Below are positions 1 through 10,855 of a DNA stretch of 64,000 nt, in pieces. The notes beneath the pieces were generated by a model. That model searched no databases and was not told where the DNA came from. It saw only the letters and a list, made by a program, of their open reading frames with translations. The translations under genes were made by a program, and so were the position numbers. The first letter of the stretch is position 1. Every line of letters starts with the position of its first letter. Origin of the DNA: Deltaproteobacteria bacterium (GTDB taxonomy: Bacteria > Myxococcota_A > Polyangia > Polyangiales > JADJMO01); NCBI GenBank assembly GCA_025363655.1, contig JANYDK010000032.1, forward strand, positions 87,967 to 151,966, written 5' to 3'.

Positions 1-863
1 CTGCGCGCACCACTGGCGATCTCCTCGGGCGTCAGCTGACCGTTCACGCCCTGCGCGATCAGCGACGCGCGACCGAGGACGACGTTGAGCGGCGTGCCGA
101 GCTCGTGGGCGATGCCCGAGGCCAGCTTGCCGACGGTGCCGAGTCGATCGGCGTGACGGAGCTGCTCGAGCGTGGCGAGGCGGGCCTGCGTCTCGGCGGC
201 GGCGTGCTTCTGCGATTCGTCGAGGCGCGCGCACATCATGTTCATCTCGCCCGCGAGGAGGCCGAGCTCGTCGGCCACAGGGAGCACGAGCGGCGTCCCG
301 AAATCGCCTTCACCGACGCGGCGCGCCTTCTCGACCAGCTGCCGCACCGGCCTTCCGACGAAGACGCCCCCGAGGACGCCGGCGAGGATTCCGGTCACGG
401 CGACCAGCGCGAAGACCGTCGCCACTGCCTCGAGCTCGGTTCGTCGCATCACTCCTGCTTCTTCGGCGAGCGACTCGGAGATGATGATCGCGCCGGCGAC
501 GTTGCCATCGAGGCGCACGGGCACCACCGTGACCCGGCGATCGTCGTCGCTGCGAGTGACGGTTTCGCCGGCTTCGATCGCGGCGCGTCCTTGGCGGACT
601 TCGGCGAGTGGCGTCCAGTGGAACGACATCACCCCGTGCCTCGGCGCGGCCGATGCGAGGAGCGCCGTCGCGTGCTCGATGCCACCGGTCCGAAAAGCCT
701 CCGTCATCGCTGCCGCGAGCGCGCGCCCGGTGTCCTCGTGATCGCGAATCATGTCGGCGTCGAGGACGGCGCTCTGGCGACGCTCACGCAGGTACTCGCT
801 GACCGCGAAGATCACGCACATGCCCAGGAGAAGGGCGACGACGAGCCGACGAACGAGCTTCAT
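1..863 (-). CDS. Sensor histidine kinase, C-terminus truncated by window edge
   Basis: Minus strand reads ...SGIAHELGTPLNVVLGRASLIAQG (HisKA H-box) near position 100; start ATG at 861-863; abuts the response regulator gene. Confidence 0.8.
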   Translation of the reverse strand, partial: MKLVRRLVVALLLGMCVIFAVSEYLRERRQSAVLDADMIRDHEDTGRALAAAMTEAFRTGGIEHATALLASAAPRHGVMSFHWTPLAEVRQGRAAIEAGETVTRSDDDRRVTVVPVRLDGNVAGAIIISESLAEEAGVMRRTELEAVATVFALVAVTGILAGVLGGVFVGRPVRQLVEKARRVGEGDFGTPLVLPVADELGLLAGEMNMMCARLDESQKHAAAETQARLATLEQLRHADRLGTVGKLASGIAHELGTPLNVVLGRASLIAQGVNGQLTPEEIASGAR

Positions 864-1339
864 GCTGGTCCTTCTGTACTCCCTTCTCGGGTCGGCACCA
901 GCCGCCTCACGGTGGCGCGCAGTTGGTCGAGGTCGAACGGCTTGTCGAGGAAGATCCCGCCGAGCTCTTCGCAGCGATTGCGTACCAGGTCGTCGCCGAA
1001 GCCGGTCATGAGGATGATCGGCGTCGACGGATCCATCGAACGAAGGCCTTCGAGGATGCGGAGACCGCGGCAGCCGGGGAGTCGATCGTCGCAAATGACG
1101 AGTCGGAAAGTGCCGGTCTCCCAACCGCCGAAGAGCATCGTCTCGATGTGAGTGAGAAGTTGGAGACCGCTGCTGACCGCGGTGACGTCGTAGCCGTCGC
1201 GCTCGAGGGCACCGGCGACGAGCGCCCGCATGTCGGCGTCGTCCTCGGCGATGACGATGCGCGGCTTGCGTCGATCGCGCAACTGCACTTTCGGTCGTGA
1301 GGGCGGTCGTGGATTCGTCGAGGTGGGTTGGTCGGACAC
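860..1339 (-). CDS. Single-domain response regulator (receiver)
   Basis: RIVIAEDDADMRALV...LVICDDRLPG...ILMTGF...FLDKPFD; GTG start at 1337-1339 more likely than the ORF-track start; overlaps the histidine kinase start. Confidence 0.8.
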   Translation of the reverse strand: MSDQPTSTNPRPPSRPKVQLRDRRKPRIVIAEDDADMRALVAGALERDGYDVTAVSSGLQLLTHIETMLFGGWETGTFRLVICDDRLPGCRGLRILEGLRSMDPSTPIILMTGFGDDLVRNRCEELGGIFLDKPFDLDQLRATVRRLVPTREGSTEGPA

Positions 1340-1535
1340 GTCGTGGCCTTTCTCGTCGGACGTCTCGTGGCTCCGACGAACAGAGCAGCGCTCGTGCCAA
1401 AACGAGATCGGGCGCACCGAAGCGAAACGCGCGACCTCGGCGAAACGAGACCCTCGGCGCCGCCCGACGAGATGCCCCATTTTGCCCCCTGCCGCCTTTC
1501 GCCCCATGGAAAGGCGGCGCGCTCACGGCCGCGCT

Positions 1536-2915
<1,380 letters not shown>

Positions 2916-2953
2916 CGCTCGTCATCAGGGGTGATGGACGGACGCGCCGACGG

Positions 2954-2969
2954 TGGCACGGAGACTGCT
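2954..2969 (+). promoter_or_regulatory. Predicted sigma-54 (-24/-12) promoter of the efflux operon
   Basis: TGGCACG-GAGA-CTGCT versus consensus TGGCACG-N4-TTGCW: 11 of 12 defined positions, exact GG-N10-GC spacing, immediately downstream of an NtrC-family gene. Confidence 0.75.
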
Positions 2970-2981
2970 GAGAGACCGGGG

Positions 2982-4145
2982 ATGTCACGTCGCCGAGTCA
3001 CGCGTCCAAAGTCGCTGTTCGCACTCTCCATCCTTCTCGCCTCGACCCTCCTCTCCAGCTCGGTCCTCTCCGGATGCGCGAAGCCCGCCGTCGCGCGGGA
3101 GCAATCGCCCGCGTCGTCTTCGTCGGGCCCGCGACGCGTCGTGCTCGACGAGACCACCGTCGCGCGGCTCGGCCTCCGTACGCACGTCGTCGGAGAGACG
3201 AACTTCGCCTCGACGATCGCCGTCTCCGGCTCGATCGAGCTCGACCCGACGAGATATGCCGAAGTCGGACCTCGTCTCGAGGGGCGGGTCGTGTCGCTGC
3301 ACGCGCGCCTCGGCGATCGGGTGAAGAAGGGCGACTTGCTCGCGGTCGTCGCCGTTCCGACGTTGGCCGACGCGCAGGCGAGCGTGCTCACCTCGAAGGC
3401 CGCGCTCGAAGCGGCGAGGCGCAACCAAGAACGCGAAGAGAAGCTCTTCCTCGAACGACTGACGACGGCGCGTGAGAAAGAGCTGGCCGTCAGCGAGCTC
3501 GCGCGCGCGAAGGCGGAGTCGTCTGCGGCCGAGGCGCGTGTCCTCGCGCTTGGCGCCGCGGGTGGGACCTTCGGCTCGGTGCGGCTCACCGCGCCCATCG
3601 ACGGCGTGGTGGTCCAACGCGCAGCGGTGCTCGGGGGACACCTCGCGGCGAGCGCCAACGCGTTCGCCATCGCCGACCTCGGCGGCATGGTCGCCGCGCT
3701 CGAGGTGCACGAAGCCGATTTGCCCTATCTGACGTTGGGGACCGCGACGCGCTTCATCGCCGACGGACTTCCAGAGCGTACATTTCAAGGCGTCGTCACC
3801 TTCATCGATCCGATCGTGAGCAAGACCTCGCGCACCGTGCGTGCACGTCTCGAGGTCGACAACGCCGATGGCGCGCTACGAGCAGGGATGTTCTTGCGGG
3901 CGCTGCTCCCCGTTCCGGCTGCGGTCACCGGCGCGGCGATTCGATTGCCGATCGAGGCCGTTCAACCGCTAGGCGAGCACGACGTCGCCTTCGTCGAGGT
4001 CGCACCCGGCACCTACGAGGTGCGAGCGCTCACCCTCGGGCGTCGCACCGGCGAGGTCGTGGAGGTGCGCGCCGGGCTCACGCGGGACGAACGCGTCGTC
4101 GTCGAAGGCGCATTTCTGGTCCGTGCCGAGGCGAGCAAACAATGA
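2982..4145 (+). CDS. RND efflux periplasmic adaptor (CzcB/CusB-like membrane fusion) lipoprotein
   Basis: Lipobox LSSSVLSGCAK; EGRVVSLHARLGDRVKKGDLLAVVAVPTLADAQ; ATGA overlap with next gene. Confidence 0.9.
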   Translation: MSRRRVTRPKSLFALSILLASTLLSSSVLSGCAKPAVAREQSPASSSSGPRRVVLDETTVARLGLRTHVVGETNFASTIAVSGSIELDPTRYAEVGPRLEGRVVSLHARLGDRVKKGDLLAVVAVPTLADAQASVLTSKAALEAARRNQEREEKLFLERLTTAREKELAVSELARAKAESSAAEARVLALGAAGGTFGSVRLTAPIDGVVVQRAAVLGGHLAASANAFAIADLGGMVAALEVHEADLPYLTLGTATRFIADGLPERTFQGVVTFIDPIVSKTSRTVRARLEVDNADGALRAGMFLRALLPVPAAVTGAAIRLPIEAVQPLGEHDVAFVEVAPGTYEVRALTLGRRTGEVVEVRAGLTRDERVVVEGAFLVRAEASKQ

Positions 4146-5389
4146 AGGACAGGAAGCTCATCGCGGTCCTCTTCGGCGTCGCCGCGCTGCTCGCATCTTT
4201 GGCCTCTTCCGTCCGACCCGCGATCGCCGCGCCGTTCCCTGGGCTCGGTGGCGTGGTCGACAAGGCCAAGCTGCGCGGTCCGGCGGCGCTTTTGGCGGCG
4301 GCCGATCTCGACGTCGCGACCTCGCTGCGGCCGGCGGCGGGTCTGCCGTCGCTGACCAATCCCTATTTCGAAATTCTGATCGACCGAAGCAAGCTCACCC
4401 AAGGCGTGGCGATCTCCAGCGCGCTCTACGTTCCCCTGGAAATCGCCGGTCAACGCGACAAGCGACTGGCCGAGGTCGATGCGCTCGTGAAATGGAAGGA
4501 GCTCTCGCGGGGCTCGGCGGGCGCAGGCGCGGTCGGGCTCGCCGTCGTCGCCTATGGGGAGGCGCTCGTCGCCGCCGAAAGCATGCGTGAAGCGGCCCGT
4601 GGCGAAGGGCTGGCGCACGAGGAGGTCGACGCGATGGTCGCGCGACTGTCGGCGGGGGATGCCACCGCGCTCGATCTCGCGCTGGTGAACGCCGAGCTGG
4701 CGCGTTGGAGCCAAGCGCACGCCGATGCCGAGGTGTCGCTCGCGCTGGCGCTGGCGAGGCTGTCGCTCGCGATCGGCGAGCCGAAGACCGAGGCGCCGCC
4801 ACCGAGCGCGCTCGCCGATCTCCCGGCGATCAAATGGAAGGACGCCGACGCGCTCGTCGCCTACCTCGGGAAGAAGTCGCCGACGCTGCTCGCGGCGAAG
4901 GTCGAAGCTGGATACTTCGAGGCGGCGAAGGAGAAGTGGGAGGTCGAGAAGTACGCGCCGCTCAACCTCATCCTCCTCGCCGGTCGCGGCGACTTGGGCG
5001 ACGTTCGCTACGGCGCCGGTCTCGCCTGGACGTTCCCGATCCTTCGAAAAAATCAGGCGGAAATCGCCAAAGCGGAGGCCGAGAAGGAGCGCGCCCTGGT
5101 GAACGCCGGCATCGTCGAGAAGGCGACCGCCGCGCGCGCCTTCGGTTCGTTCGACGCCTACGCAGCCGCTCTTCGCGCGATCTCCTCCGCCGATGCGACG
5201 GCGATCCCGGCGGCCGAAGCAGTCGTCGCCGCGACCGTCGCCGGCTGGAAGGCAGGGAAGGTCGACTATGCGCGCATACTCCTCGCGCGCCGCGACTTGG
5301 CGCAGGCACGAACGCGAAGGCTCGAAGTCCTCGCCACCGGTTGGCGTGCCTACGGTGAGCTCGCGGGCCTCCTCGGCGCACTGCCATGA
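4142..5389 (+). CDS. TolC/CzcC-like outer-membrane efflux protein
   Basis: Signal peptide, Ala-rich helical periplasmic pattern, position between adaptor and RND pump genes; ATGA overlaps on both sides. Confidence 0.82.
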   Translation: MKDRKLIAVLFGVAALLASLASSVRPAIAAPFPGLGGVVDKAKLRGPAALLAAADLDVATSLRPAAGLPSLTNPYFEILIDRSKLTQGVAISSALYVPLEIAGQRDKRLAEVDALVKWKELSRGSAGAGAVGLAVVAYGEALVAAESMREAARGEGLAHEEVDAMVARLSAGDATALDLALVNAELARWSQAHADAEVSLALALARLSLAIGEPKTEAPPPSALADLPAIKWKDADALVAYLGKKSPTLLAAKVEAGYFEAAKEKWEVEKYAPLNLILLAGRGDLGDVRYGAGLAWTFPILRKNQAEIAKAEAEKERALVNAGIVEKATAARAFGSFDAYAAALRAISSADATAIPAAEAVVAATVAGWKAGKVDYARILLARRDLAQARTRRLEVLATGWRAYGELAGLLGALP

Positions 5390-8300
5390 GCGCGGTCGTC
5401 CTCTGGCTCGCGCGGCGGCGCGGGATCGCGCTCGTCTCCACGCTCGCGCTGGTGCTCATCGGTCTCTTCTCGCTCTCGCGTCTCCCCGTCGACGCCGTCC
5501 CCGACGTCACCAACAACCAAGTGCAAGTGGTGACGTCTTCGCCGGCGACGCCAGCGGCCGAGGTGGAGAAGCAAATCACGCTGCCCGTCGAGCGCGCGAT
5601 GGCCGGGCTCCCGGGGCTGAAGACCGTGCGCAGCGTCTCGCGTCTCGGCATCAGCCTGGTGACCCTCATTTTCGAGGAGGAAATCGACCTCTATTTCGCG
5701 CGCGCGCAGGTGAGCGAGAGGTTGCCGGCGGCGAGCGCGGAGATCTCACCGTCGCTCGGTCGTCCTCAGCTCGGGCCGGTGGCGACGGGGCTCGGCGAGA
5801 TCTTGCTATTCGAAGTGAAGAGCGAAACGCACACACCCGAGGAGCTGCGCACGCTCCTCGACTGGACGATCTCTCCGCGTCTTCGCCAAGTGCCGGGCGT
5901 GATCGAGACCGTGAGCTTCGGGGGTTCGGTGAAGCAGTACCGCGTGACGCTCGACCCGGCGCGGCTCGCGGCGCAGAAGGTCTCGATCGAAGAGGTGCGC
6001 GAGGCCCTCGAGAAGAGCAACCAGAACGCCGGCGGTGGCGCGATCGAGCGAGGTGGCGAGGTGATCGTCCTCCGCGCCGAGGCCCGCTTCCAGTCCCTCG
6101 ACGAGATTCGCAGCACGCTCGTGCGGACGCTCGAAGGAGGTGCGCCGCTCACCGTCGGCATGCTCGGCGACGTCGACACCGGCGCGACGCTGCGGCACGG
6201 CGCGATGACCGCGGACGGCGAAGGCGAGATCGTCGGCGGCAGCGTGCTCATGCTCAAAGGGAAAAATAGCCACGAAGTCGTGGTCGCGGTGAAGGAGCGC
6301 ATCGCCGCCATCCACGCGTCCCTCCCTCCCGGCGTGACGGTGGTGCCGTTCCTCGATCGCGCCGACTTCATCGATCGCACGGTGCTGACGGTGGCGAAGA
6401 ACCTCATCGAGGGCGCCGCGGTGGTGATCGTGGTCCTCTTCCTCACGCTCGGCTCGCTCAGGGCCGGGCTCCTCGCGGCGGGGGCGATTCCCTTCGCGCT
6501 CCTCGTCGCCTTCGCGGGTCTTCGTGCGCTCGGCATGAGCGCCAACGTGATGTCGCTCGGCGCGGTCGACTTCGGGATCATCGTCGAGGGCACGGTGGTG
6601 GTCGCCGAGCACGCGCTGCAAGCTGCGGCGCGCGCGCGGGAAAAGTCGGTGGAAGAACGACGGCGTTCGATCTTGGAGGCCTGCGCGCACACCGCGCGGC
6701 CGGTCCTCTTCGCGGTCGTGATCGTCGTCCTCGTCTTTCTCCCCCTCGCGAGCCTCGAGGACGTGGAAGGGAAAATGTTCCGCTCGGTCGTCGCCTCCCT
6801 CGTGATCATGCTGCTGGCGTCGCTCTTCTATGCGCTGGTGCTGGTGCCGGCGGTGGCGCCGCGGCTGCTCGCGAAGGTGAGCATCGAGGGAGATCCATGG
6901 CTGATTCGCACGTTGCGGCGCGGATACGAGCCGATCCTCGCGTGGGCCGTGCGGAGACCGCTCCGCACGATGGCCATCGCGGCGGCGATCGCCGTCGTCA
7001 CCATCGCGCCGGCGGCCAAGCTCGGCGCCGAGTTCCTCCCGCGCATCTTCGAGGGTGACATCGCGATCGACGCACGAAGACCGGTCAGCGCCTCGCTCGG
7101 CACTGCGATCGCGCTCTCTGGCGAGACCGAGCGCGCGCTTCGGCAGGTGCCCGAGGTGGCGCGGGTGATCACCCGCATCGGGCGGAGCGAGGGCTCGATC
7201 GATCCGGCCGGCCCCGAATCGAGCGACGTCTTCGTCATCCTCGAGAAGCGCGACAGGTGGCGCCCTGGGCTGACCCCGGAGAAGCTCGTCGTCGAGCTCG
7301 AGCTCGCGGCTGCGCGCGCTGCGCCAGGCACGGTGCACGCCTTTTCCCAGCCGATCGAGATGCGAGTCAACGATCTGATCGCCGGCGTTCGCTCGGAGGT
7401 CGCGATCAAGGTCTATGGCGACGATCTCGACGCGCTCTCGGCAGCGGCGGAGAAAATTCGACACGCGGTGGCGGCGACCCCGGGCGCGGCAGACGTCAAG
7501 CGCGAGACGCCGCTCGGTCTCCCGACGTTGCGGGTGATCGTCGATCGGGAACGGGCGACGCGTCTCGGCGTTCTCCCGTCGTCGGTGCTCTCGGCGGTGG
7601 CGATGGCCCGCGCGGGCGAGTCCGTCGGGAGCGTCTACGAGGGCGAGCGCTCGTTCGACTTGGTGCTCCGTCTCGGCGGCGAAGCGACGCAGGTCTCGGC
7701 CGATCTCGGTCGCTTCCCGGTGCTCACGCAGAGCGGCGAACTCTTGCCCCTCTCGTCCGTCGCGACCCTCGTCGAGGAGCGCGGCGTTTCGCAAATCAGT
7801 CGGGAAAAACTGCGTCGTCGGCTCGTCGTCGAGTGCAACGTGCGCGGTCGCGATCTGGTCGGATTCGTCGCCGATGCGCGGCAACGGGTGGAAGCCCTCT
7901 CGCTACCGCCGTCCGTCGAGGTCGAGTGGGGTGGTCAGTTCGAGAACTTCGAACGCGCGAAGAACCGCCTGACGTTGCTCTTGCCGATCGCGCTAGGCCT
8001 CATCGGCGTCATGCTCTGGTCGGCCTATCGCTCGGTGGCACTGACGTTGGTGACGCTCCTCACGCTCCCGTTCGCGCTCGGTGGCGGCGTCGTTGCGCTC
8101 GTCGTCCGTGGGCTTCCTTTCAGCATCCCCGCGGCGGTCGGCTTCATCGCGCTCGCCGGAGTCTCGGTGATGGGCGGCTCGGTGATGACCGCGCGCCTGC
8201 TGGAGGTGAATCGAGAACGCGCGATCGACGATCGGGTGAAACAAGCGGCCACTTCCACGTTTCGCCCGATGATCTCCACCGCGCTCGTCGCCGCGCTCGG

Positions 8301-8529
8301 ATTCGTCCCGATGGCGATCGCGACCGGTGCCGGCGCCGAGGTGCAGCGGCCGCTCGCGACCGTCGTCATCGGTGGGCTCGTCGTCTCCACCGCGGCAGCG
8401 CTCTTCCTCATGCCGGCGATGATGTCGCTCGTCCTCCGCTGGTTTGGTGCGCCTACCTCGACCGCGACCTCGACCGCGACCGACGAGGTGCCGGAGGTCA
8501 CTTCCCCTTCGGAGGCGCCGTCGTCGTGA
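5386..8529 (+). CDS. Heavy-metal RND efflux transporter (CzcA/CusA family)
   Basis: 1047 aa; PDVTNNQVQV, ANVMSLGAVDFGIIVEGTVVVAEHAL, VPFLDRADFIDRTVLTVAKNL, EFLPRIFEGDI. Confidence 0.95.
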   Translation: MSAVVLWLARRRGIALVSTLALVLIGLFSLSRLPVDAVPDVTNNQVQVVTSSPATPAAEVEKQITLPVERAMAGLPGLKTVRSVSRLGISLVTLIFEEEIDLYFARAQVSERLPAASAEISPSLGRPQLGPVATGLGEILLFEVKSETHTPEELRTLLDWTISPRLRQVPGVIETVSFGGSVKQYRVTLDPARLAAQKVSIEEVREALEKSNQNAGGGAIERGGEVIVLRAEARFQSLDEIRSTLVRTLEGGAPLTVGMLGDVDTGATLRHGAMTADGEGEIVGGSVLMLKGKNSHEVVVAVKERIAAIHASLPPGVTVVPFLDRADFIDRTVLTVAKNLIEGAAVVIVVLFLTLGSLRAGLLAAGAIPFALLVAFAGLRALGMSANVMSLGAVDFGIIVEGTVVVAEHALQAAARAREKSVEERRRSILEACAHTARPVLFAVVIVVLVFLPLASLEDVEGKMFRSVVASLVIMLLASLFYALVLVPAVAPRLLAKVSIEGDPWLIRTLRRGYEPILAWAVRRPLRTMAIAAAIAVVTIAPAAKLGAEFLPRIFEGDIAIDARRPVSASLGTAIALSGETERALRQVPEVARVITRIGRSEGSIDPAGPESSDVFVILEKRDRWRPGLTPEKLVVELELAAARAAPGTVHAFSQPIEMRVNDLIAGVRSEVAIKVYGDDLDALSAAAEKIRHAVAATPGAADVKRETPLGLPTLRVIVDRERATRLGVLPSSVLSAVAMARAGESVGSVYEGERSFDLVLRLGGEATQVSADLGRFPVLTQSGELLPLSSVATLVEERGVSQISREKLRRRLVVECNVRGRDLVGFVADARQRVEALSLPPSVEVEWGGQFENFERAKNRLTLLLPIALGLIGVMLWSAYRSVALTLVTLLTLPFALGGGVVALVVRGLPFSIPAAVGFIALAGVSVMGGSVMTARLLEVNRERAIDDRVKQAATSTFRPMISTALVAALGFVPMAIATGAGAEVQRPLATVVIGGLVVSTAAALFLMPAMMSLVLRWFGAPTSTATSTATDEVPEVTSPSEAPSS

Positions 8530-9841
8530 CCGCCGGTGGGGCCGATGTAGTCGGCGTCGTCGAAGGCAGAACGAGCGGTCGCGGCGGGAGCGGAATTCCC
8601 TTCGAGTCGACGGGCGCGATCTCGGACGGGCCATGTGCGAGGGTCGAGTTGACGACGTCGATCTGCTTGGACTTCTCGGGTGAATCCCACTCGGCGTCGG
8701 AGAGCTGGGCGAGGTCGAAGGTGGCGCTGAGGAACGGTCCGGGCAAGACGGCCATCACCGCGCGATCGGTGTCGGCGCCTTGGACGAAGCAATGTCCTTC
8801 GACGTCCTTGAGCGCGAACGGCGGCTTGACCTTCTGATCGCGCAGCAGCTTCCCGAACGCAGTGAAGACGATCTCGTGCGAATCGACGGTGAGCGGGCCG
8901 AGGAACGTGAGGAGGGCTGCCGGCGCGCCCTGGGCATCGAAGAGTCGCGCCATGATGCTGTAGCGACCGGCGCGCGTGACCTCGATGCCGACGCGATACA
9001 CCAGCGAACCTTGCTCGATCGCGCTCGTGACGACGCCGGTGAATTTCGCGGGCACGGGGCCGGTGCTGGCGAAGTTGAACTGCACGCGTCCGCGCTCGTC
9101 GCTCGCCGAGAGATCGACATCGAGCACCACGCCGCTGGTGAGGCCCTTCATCACCTCCGGACGCGGGGGCACGGTGGTGGTGAAGACGTTGTCGTTGGCC
9201 GCGACGTCGGGAGCGACACCGTCGTCGTGAAAGGTCATCGGCGAGAGCTCAGCGCCCGGCGGATCGCCCTTGGCCTCGAATTTGTAGAGCGTCGCGCGAT
9301 GGATCTGCACGGTCGGCTTCTTCCCGTCGTGCGTGGTGACGGTGATCGCCGCGCTCGCCAGCTCACCTTCGGCGAGCCACAGCTGCGACTGCGTGAGGGT
9401 GACGACGACGTTGCCCGCGCCTCCGTCCTTGCCTGGCGCGAGGTGACGCTGCGTCGGCTCGACGTGGTGCGGTTCCATCAGATCGGTCTTGCCCGCGAGC
9501 GGCTGCGAGTCTGGCGGGTACTTCGTCTTCTCGAGGACGAGCGCCTTCGCCTCCTCCATCTGCGCCTTCCACGCCTTCAGCTCTTCCTCGCTGAGGTTCT
9601 GCGGAATGCCCGTGGCGATAGGCGCATAGCCGCCGTCGGCGAGCTTCGTATGGATGGCTCCCGGCGCGTTCGGCGTCGTGCTCGAAGGCGACGTACTGCT
9701 CGTCGTGCTCGCCGAGCTCGGCGGCTCGGGAGGCCTTTCACGCGAGAAAAACCAGGCAATCGAGACGACGAAGGCGAGCGTGACGAGCGCCCAACCGAAG
9801 AGGCGTCTCCGGGCGCTTCGCTCGGTTCTCGAAGCTGCTAC
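8498..9841 (-). CDS. Hypothetical membrane-anchored/exported protein; true 5' end unresolved
   Basis: ORF track starts at Met 9559, but the frame stays open upstream and encodes LFGWALVTLAFVVSIAWFFSRERPPEPPSSASTTSSTSPSSTT, a TM segment plus linker. Confidence 0.65.
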   Translation of the reverse strand, partial: VAASRTERSARRRLFGWALVTLAFVVSIAWFFSRERPPEPPSSASTTSSTSPSSTTPNAPGAIHTKLADGGYAPIATGIPQNLSEEELKAWKAQMEEAKALVLEKTKYPPDSQPLAGKTDLMEPHHVEPTQRHLAPGKDGGAGNVVVTLTQSQLWLAEGELASAAITVTTHDGKKPTVQIHRATLYKFEAKGDPPGAELSPMTFHDDGVAPDVAANDNVFTTTVPPRPEVMKGLTSGVVLDVDLSASDERGRVQFNFASTGPVPAKFTGVVTSAIEQGSLVYRVGIEVTRAGRYSIMARLFDAQGAPAALLTFLGPLTVDSHEIVFTAFGKLLRDQKVKPPFALKDVEGHCFVQGADTDRAVMAVLPGPFLSATFDLAQLSDAEWDSPEKSKQIDVVNSTLAHGPSEIAPVDSKGIPLPPRPLVLPSTTPTTSAPPAVTTTAPPKGK

Positions 9842-10674
9842 TTCGCGTTCGCGATCGTGAACGGTACCACCTTGCCCATGACGCCGCCGTAGGTGCCTTC
9901 ATAGCAGAACGTCGAACCGCTGTTGCAGTGACCGGTGCTGCCGCTGTGACCGCCCGAGCACCAGCCGAAGATGTTGCCGACGCAGACGTTGTTGGGGTCG
10001 ACCCACTGCGTCTTCGACCAATCCCAGTACGTCGCCCCGCTCGGCGCCGCCGCGTTGGTCGTCGAGGTGACCGAGCGATAGTGACCCGCGGAGTGGACGG
10101 GGACGGCGGTGTCGTTGCCGCCCGTGAAGAGCCAGTTGGTCGTCGCCGCCCAGTCGTTGCCGACGTGGTTGTAGACGTACGTCCAGATGTAGTCGCCGAC
10201 CTTGTCGTGGTTGTAGAGGCCGCGCATCGTCCCGGTCGAGAGGTCGTAGTCGATGTTGTTGCCAGTCATGAACGAGGAGAAGCTGCCGGCGATCTCGGTG
10301 CCGCCGACCGCCGAGCCACCTGTCGCCACCCACTGCACCGACCAGGCCGCGCCGTAGGTCGAATAGGCATAACCGATTTGCGAACACCCCGCGCTGTGAC
10401 AGACGATGTCGCAGCTGTTGCCGTTGGTGCAATAGGCATTGAGGTAGGCGACGACCGTGGGATTGGAGTCCCAGATGTGCGCCCCGCCATCGTAGTTCAC
10501 CGGCACCGCGTTGATGCCGTAGGCCCCTGTGCCGTGGCTCCAATAGTCCCAACCGCTCGGCGTGCCGCCGGTGCGTCCGTGGATGTAGAGCGTGAAGGTC
10601 GTCGCGCCGGCCTCCGGAACGGCCGCAGCGAAGACGAGGGCAGCGGCGACGGTGGCGAGGATCTTCTTCAGCAT
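9838..10674 (-). CDS. Secreted lipase/esterase-like alpha/beta hydrolase
   Basis: Signal peptide MLKKILATVAAALVFAAAVPEAGA; LYIHGRTGGTP; nucleophile-elbow-like DIVCHSAGC. Confidence 0.65.
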   Translation of the reverse strand: MLKKILATVAAALVFAAAVPEAGATTFTLYIHGRTGGTPSGWDYWSHGTGAYGINAVPVNYDGGAHIWDSNPTVVAYLNAYCTNGNSCDIVCHSAGCSQIGYAYSTYGAAWSVQWVATGGSAVGGTEIAGSFSSFMTGNNIDYDLSTGTMRGLYNHDKVGDYIWTYVYNHVGNDWAATTNWLFTGGNDTAVPVHSAGHYRSVTSTTNAAAPSGATYWDWSKTQWVDPNNVCVGNIFGWCSGGHSGSTGHCNSGSTFCYEGTYGGVMGKVVPFTIANAK

Positions 10675-10746
10675 GGAGGTGCGTAGAGCACCGCCTGGGC
10701 CATCTCACGATCGGCTTGTTTTCTCGCGTGCAGAGCCCGACGCGTA

Positions 10747-10770
10747 CAGAAACCAAACGTGCAGTTTCTG
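10747..10770. promoter_or_regulatory. Inverted repeat upstream of the lipase-like gene
   Basis: CAGAAAC-N10-GTTTCTG, perfect 7-bp arms, about 75 bp upstream of the minus-strand start. Confidence 0.35.
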
Positions 10771-10855
10771 AACGCAGTTGTGAAAGTGAACGCGCGCGCC
10801 GCAGGGCGTCACTCCGTCACGGATTCACCACGTACTGCGTCACGCGTGACGAGGC

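Noticed and set aside
105-1300. Plus-strand ORFs (348 aa and others)
   Set aside because: Antisense to a clear histidine kinase and response regulator; high-GC shadow ORFs with biased composition
5806-7884. 692-aa minus-strand ORF
   Set aside because: Antisense to the CzcA/CusA-like pump; His/Arg/Asp-rich composition typical of mirror frames
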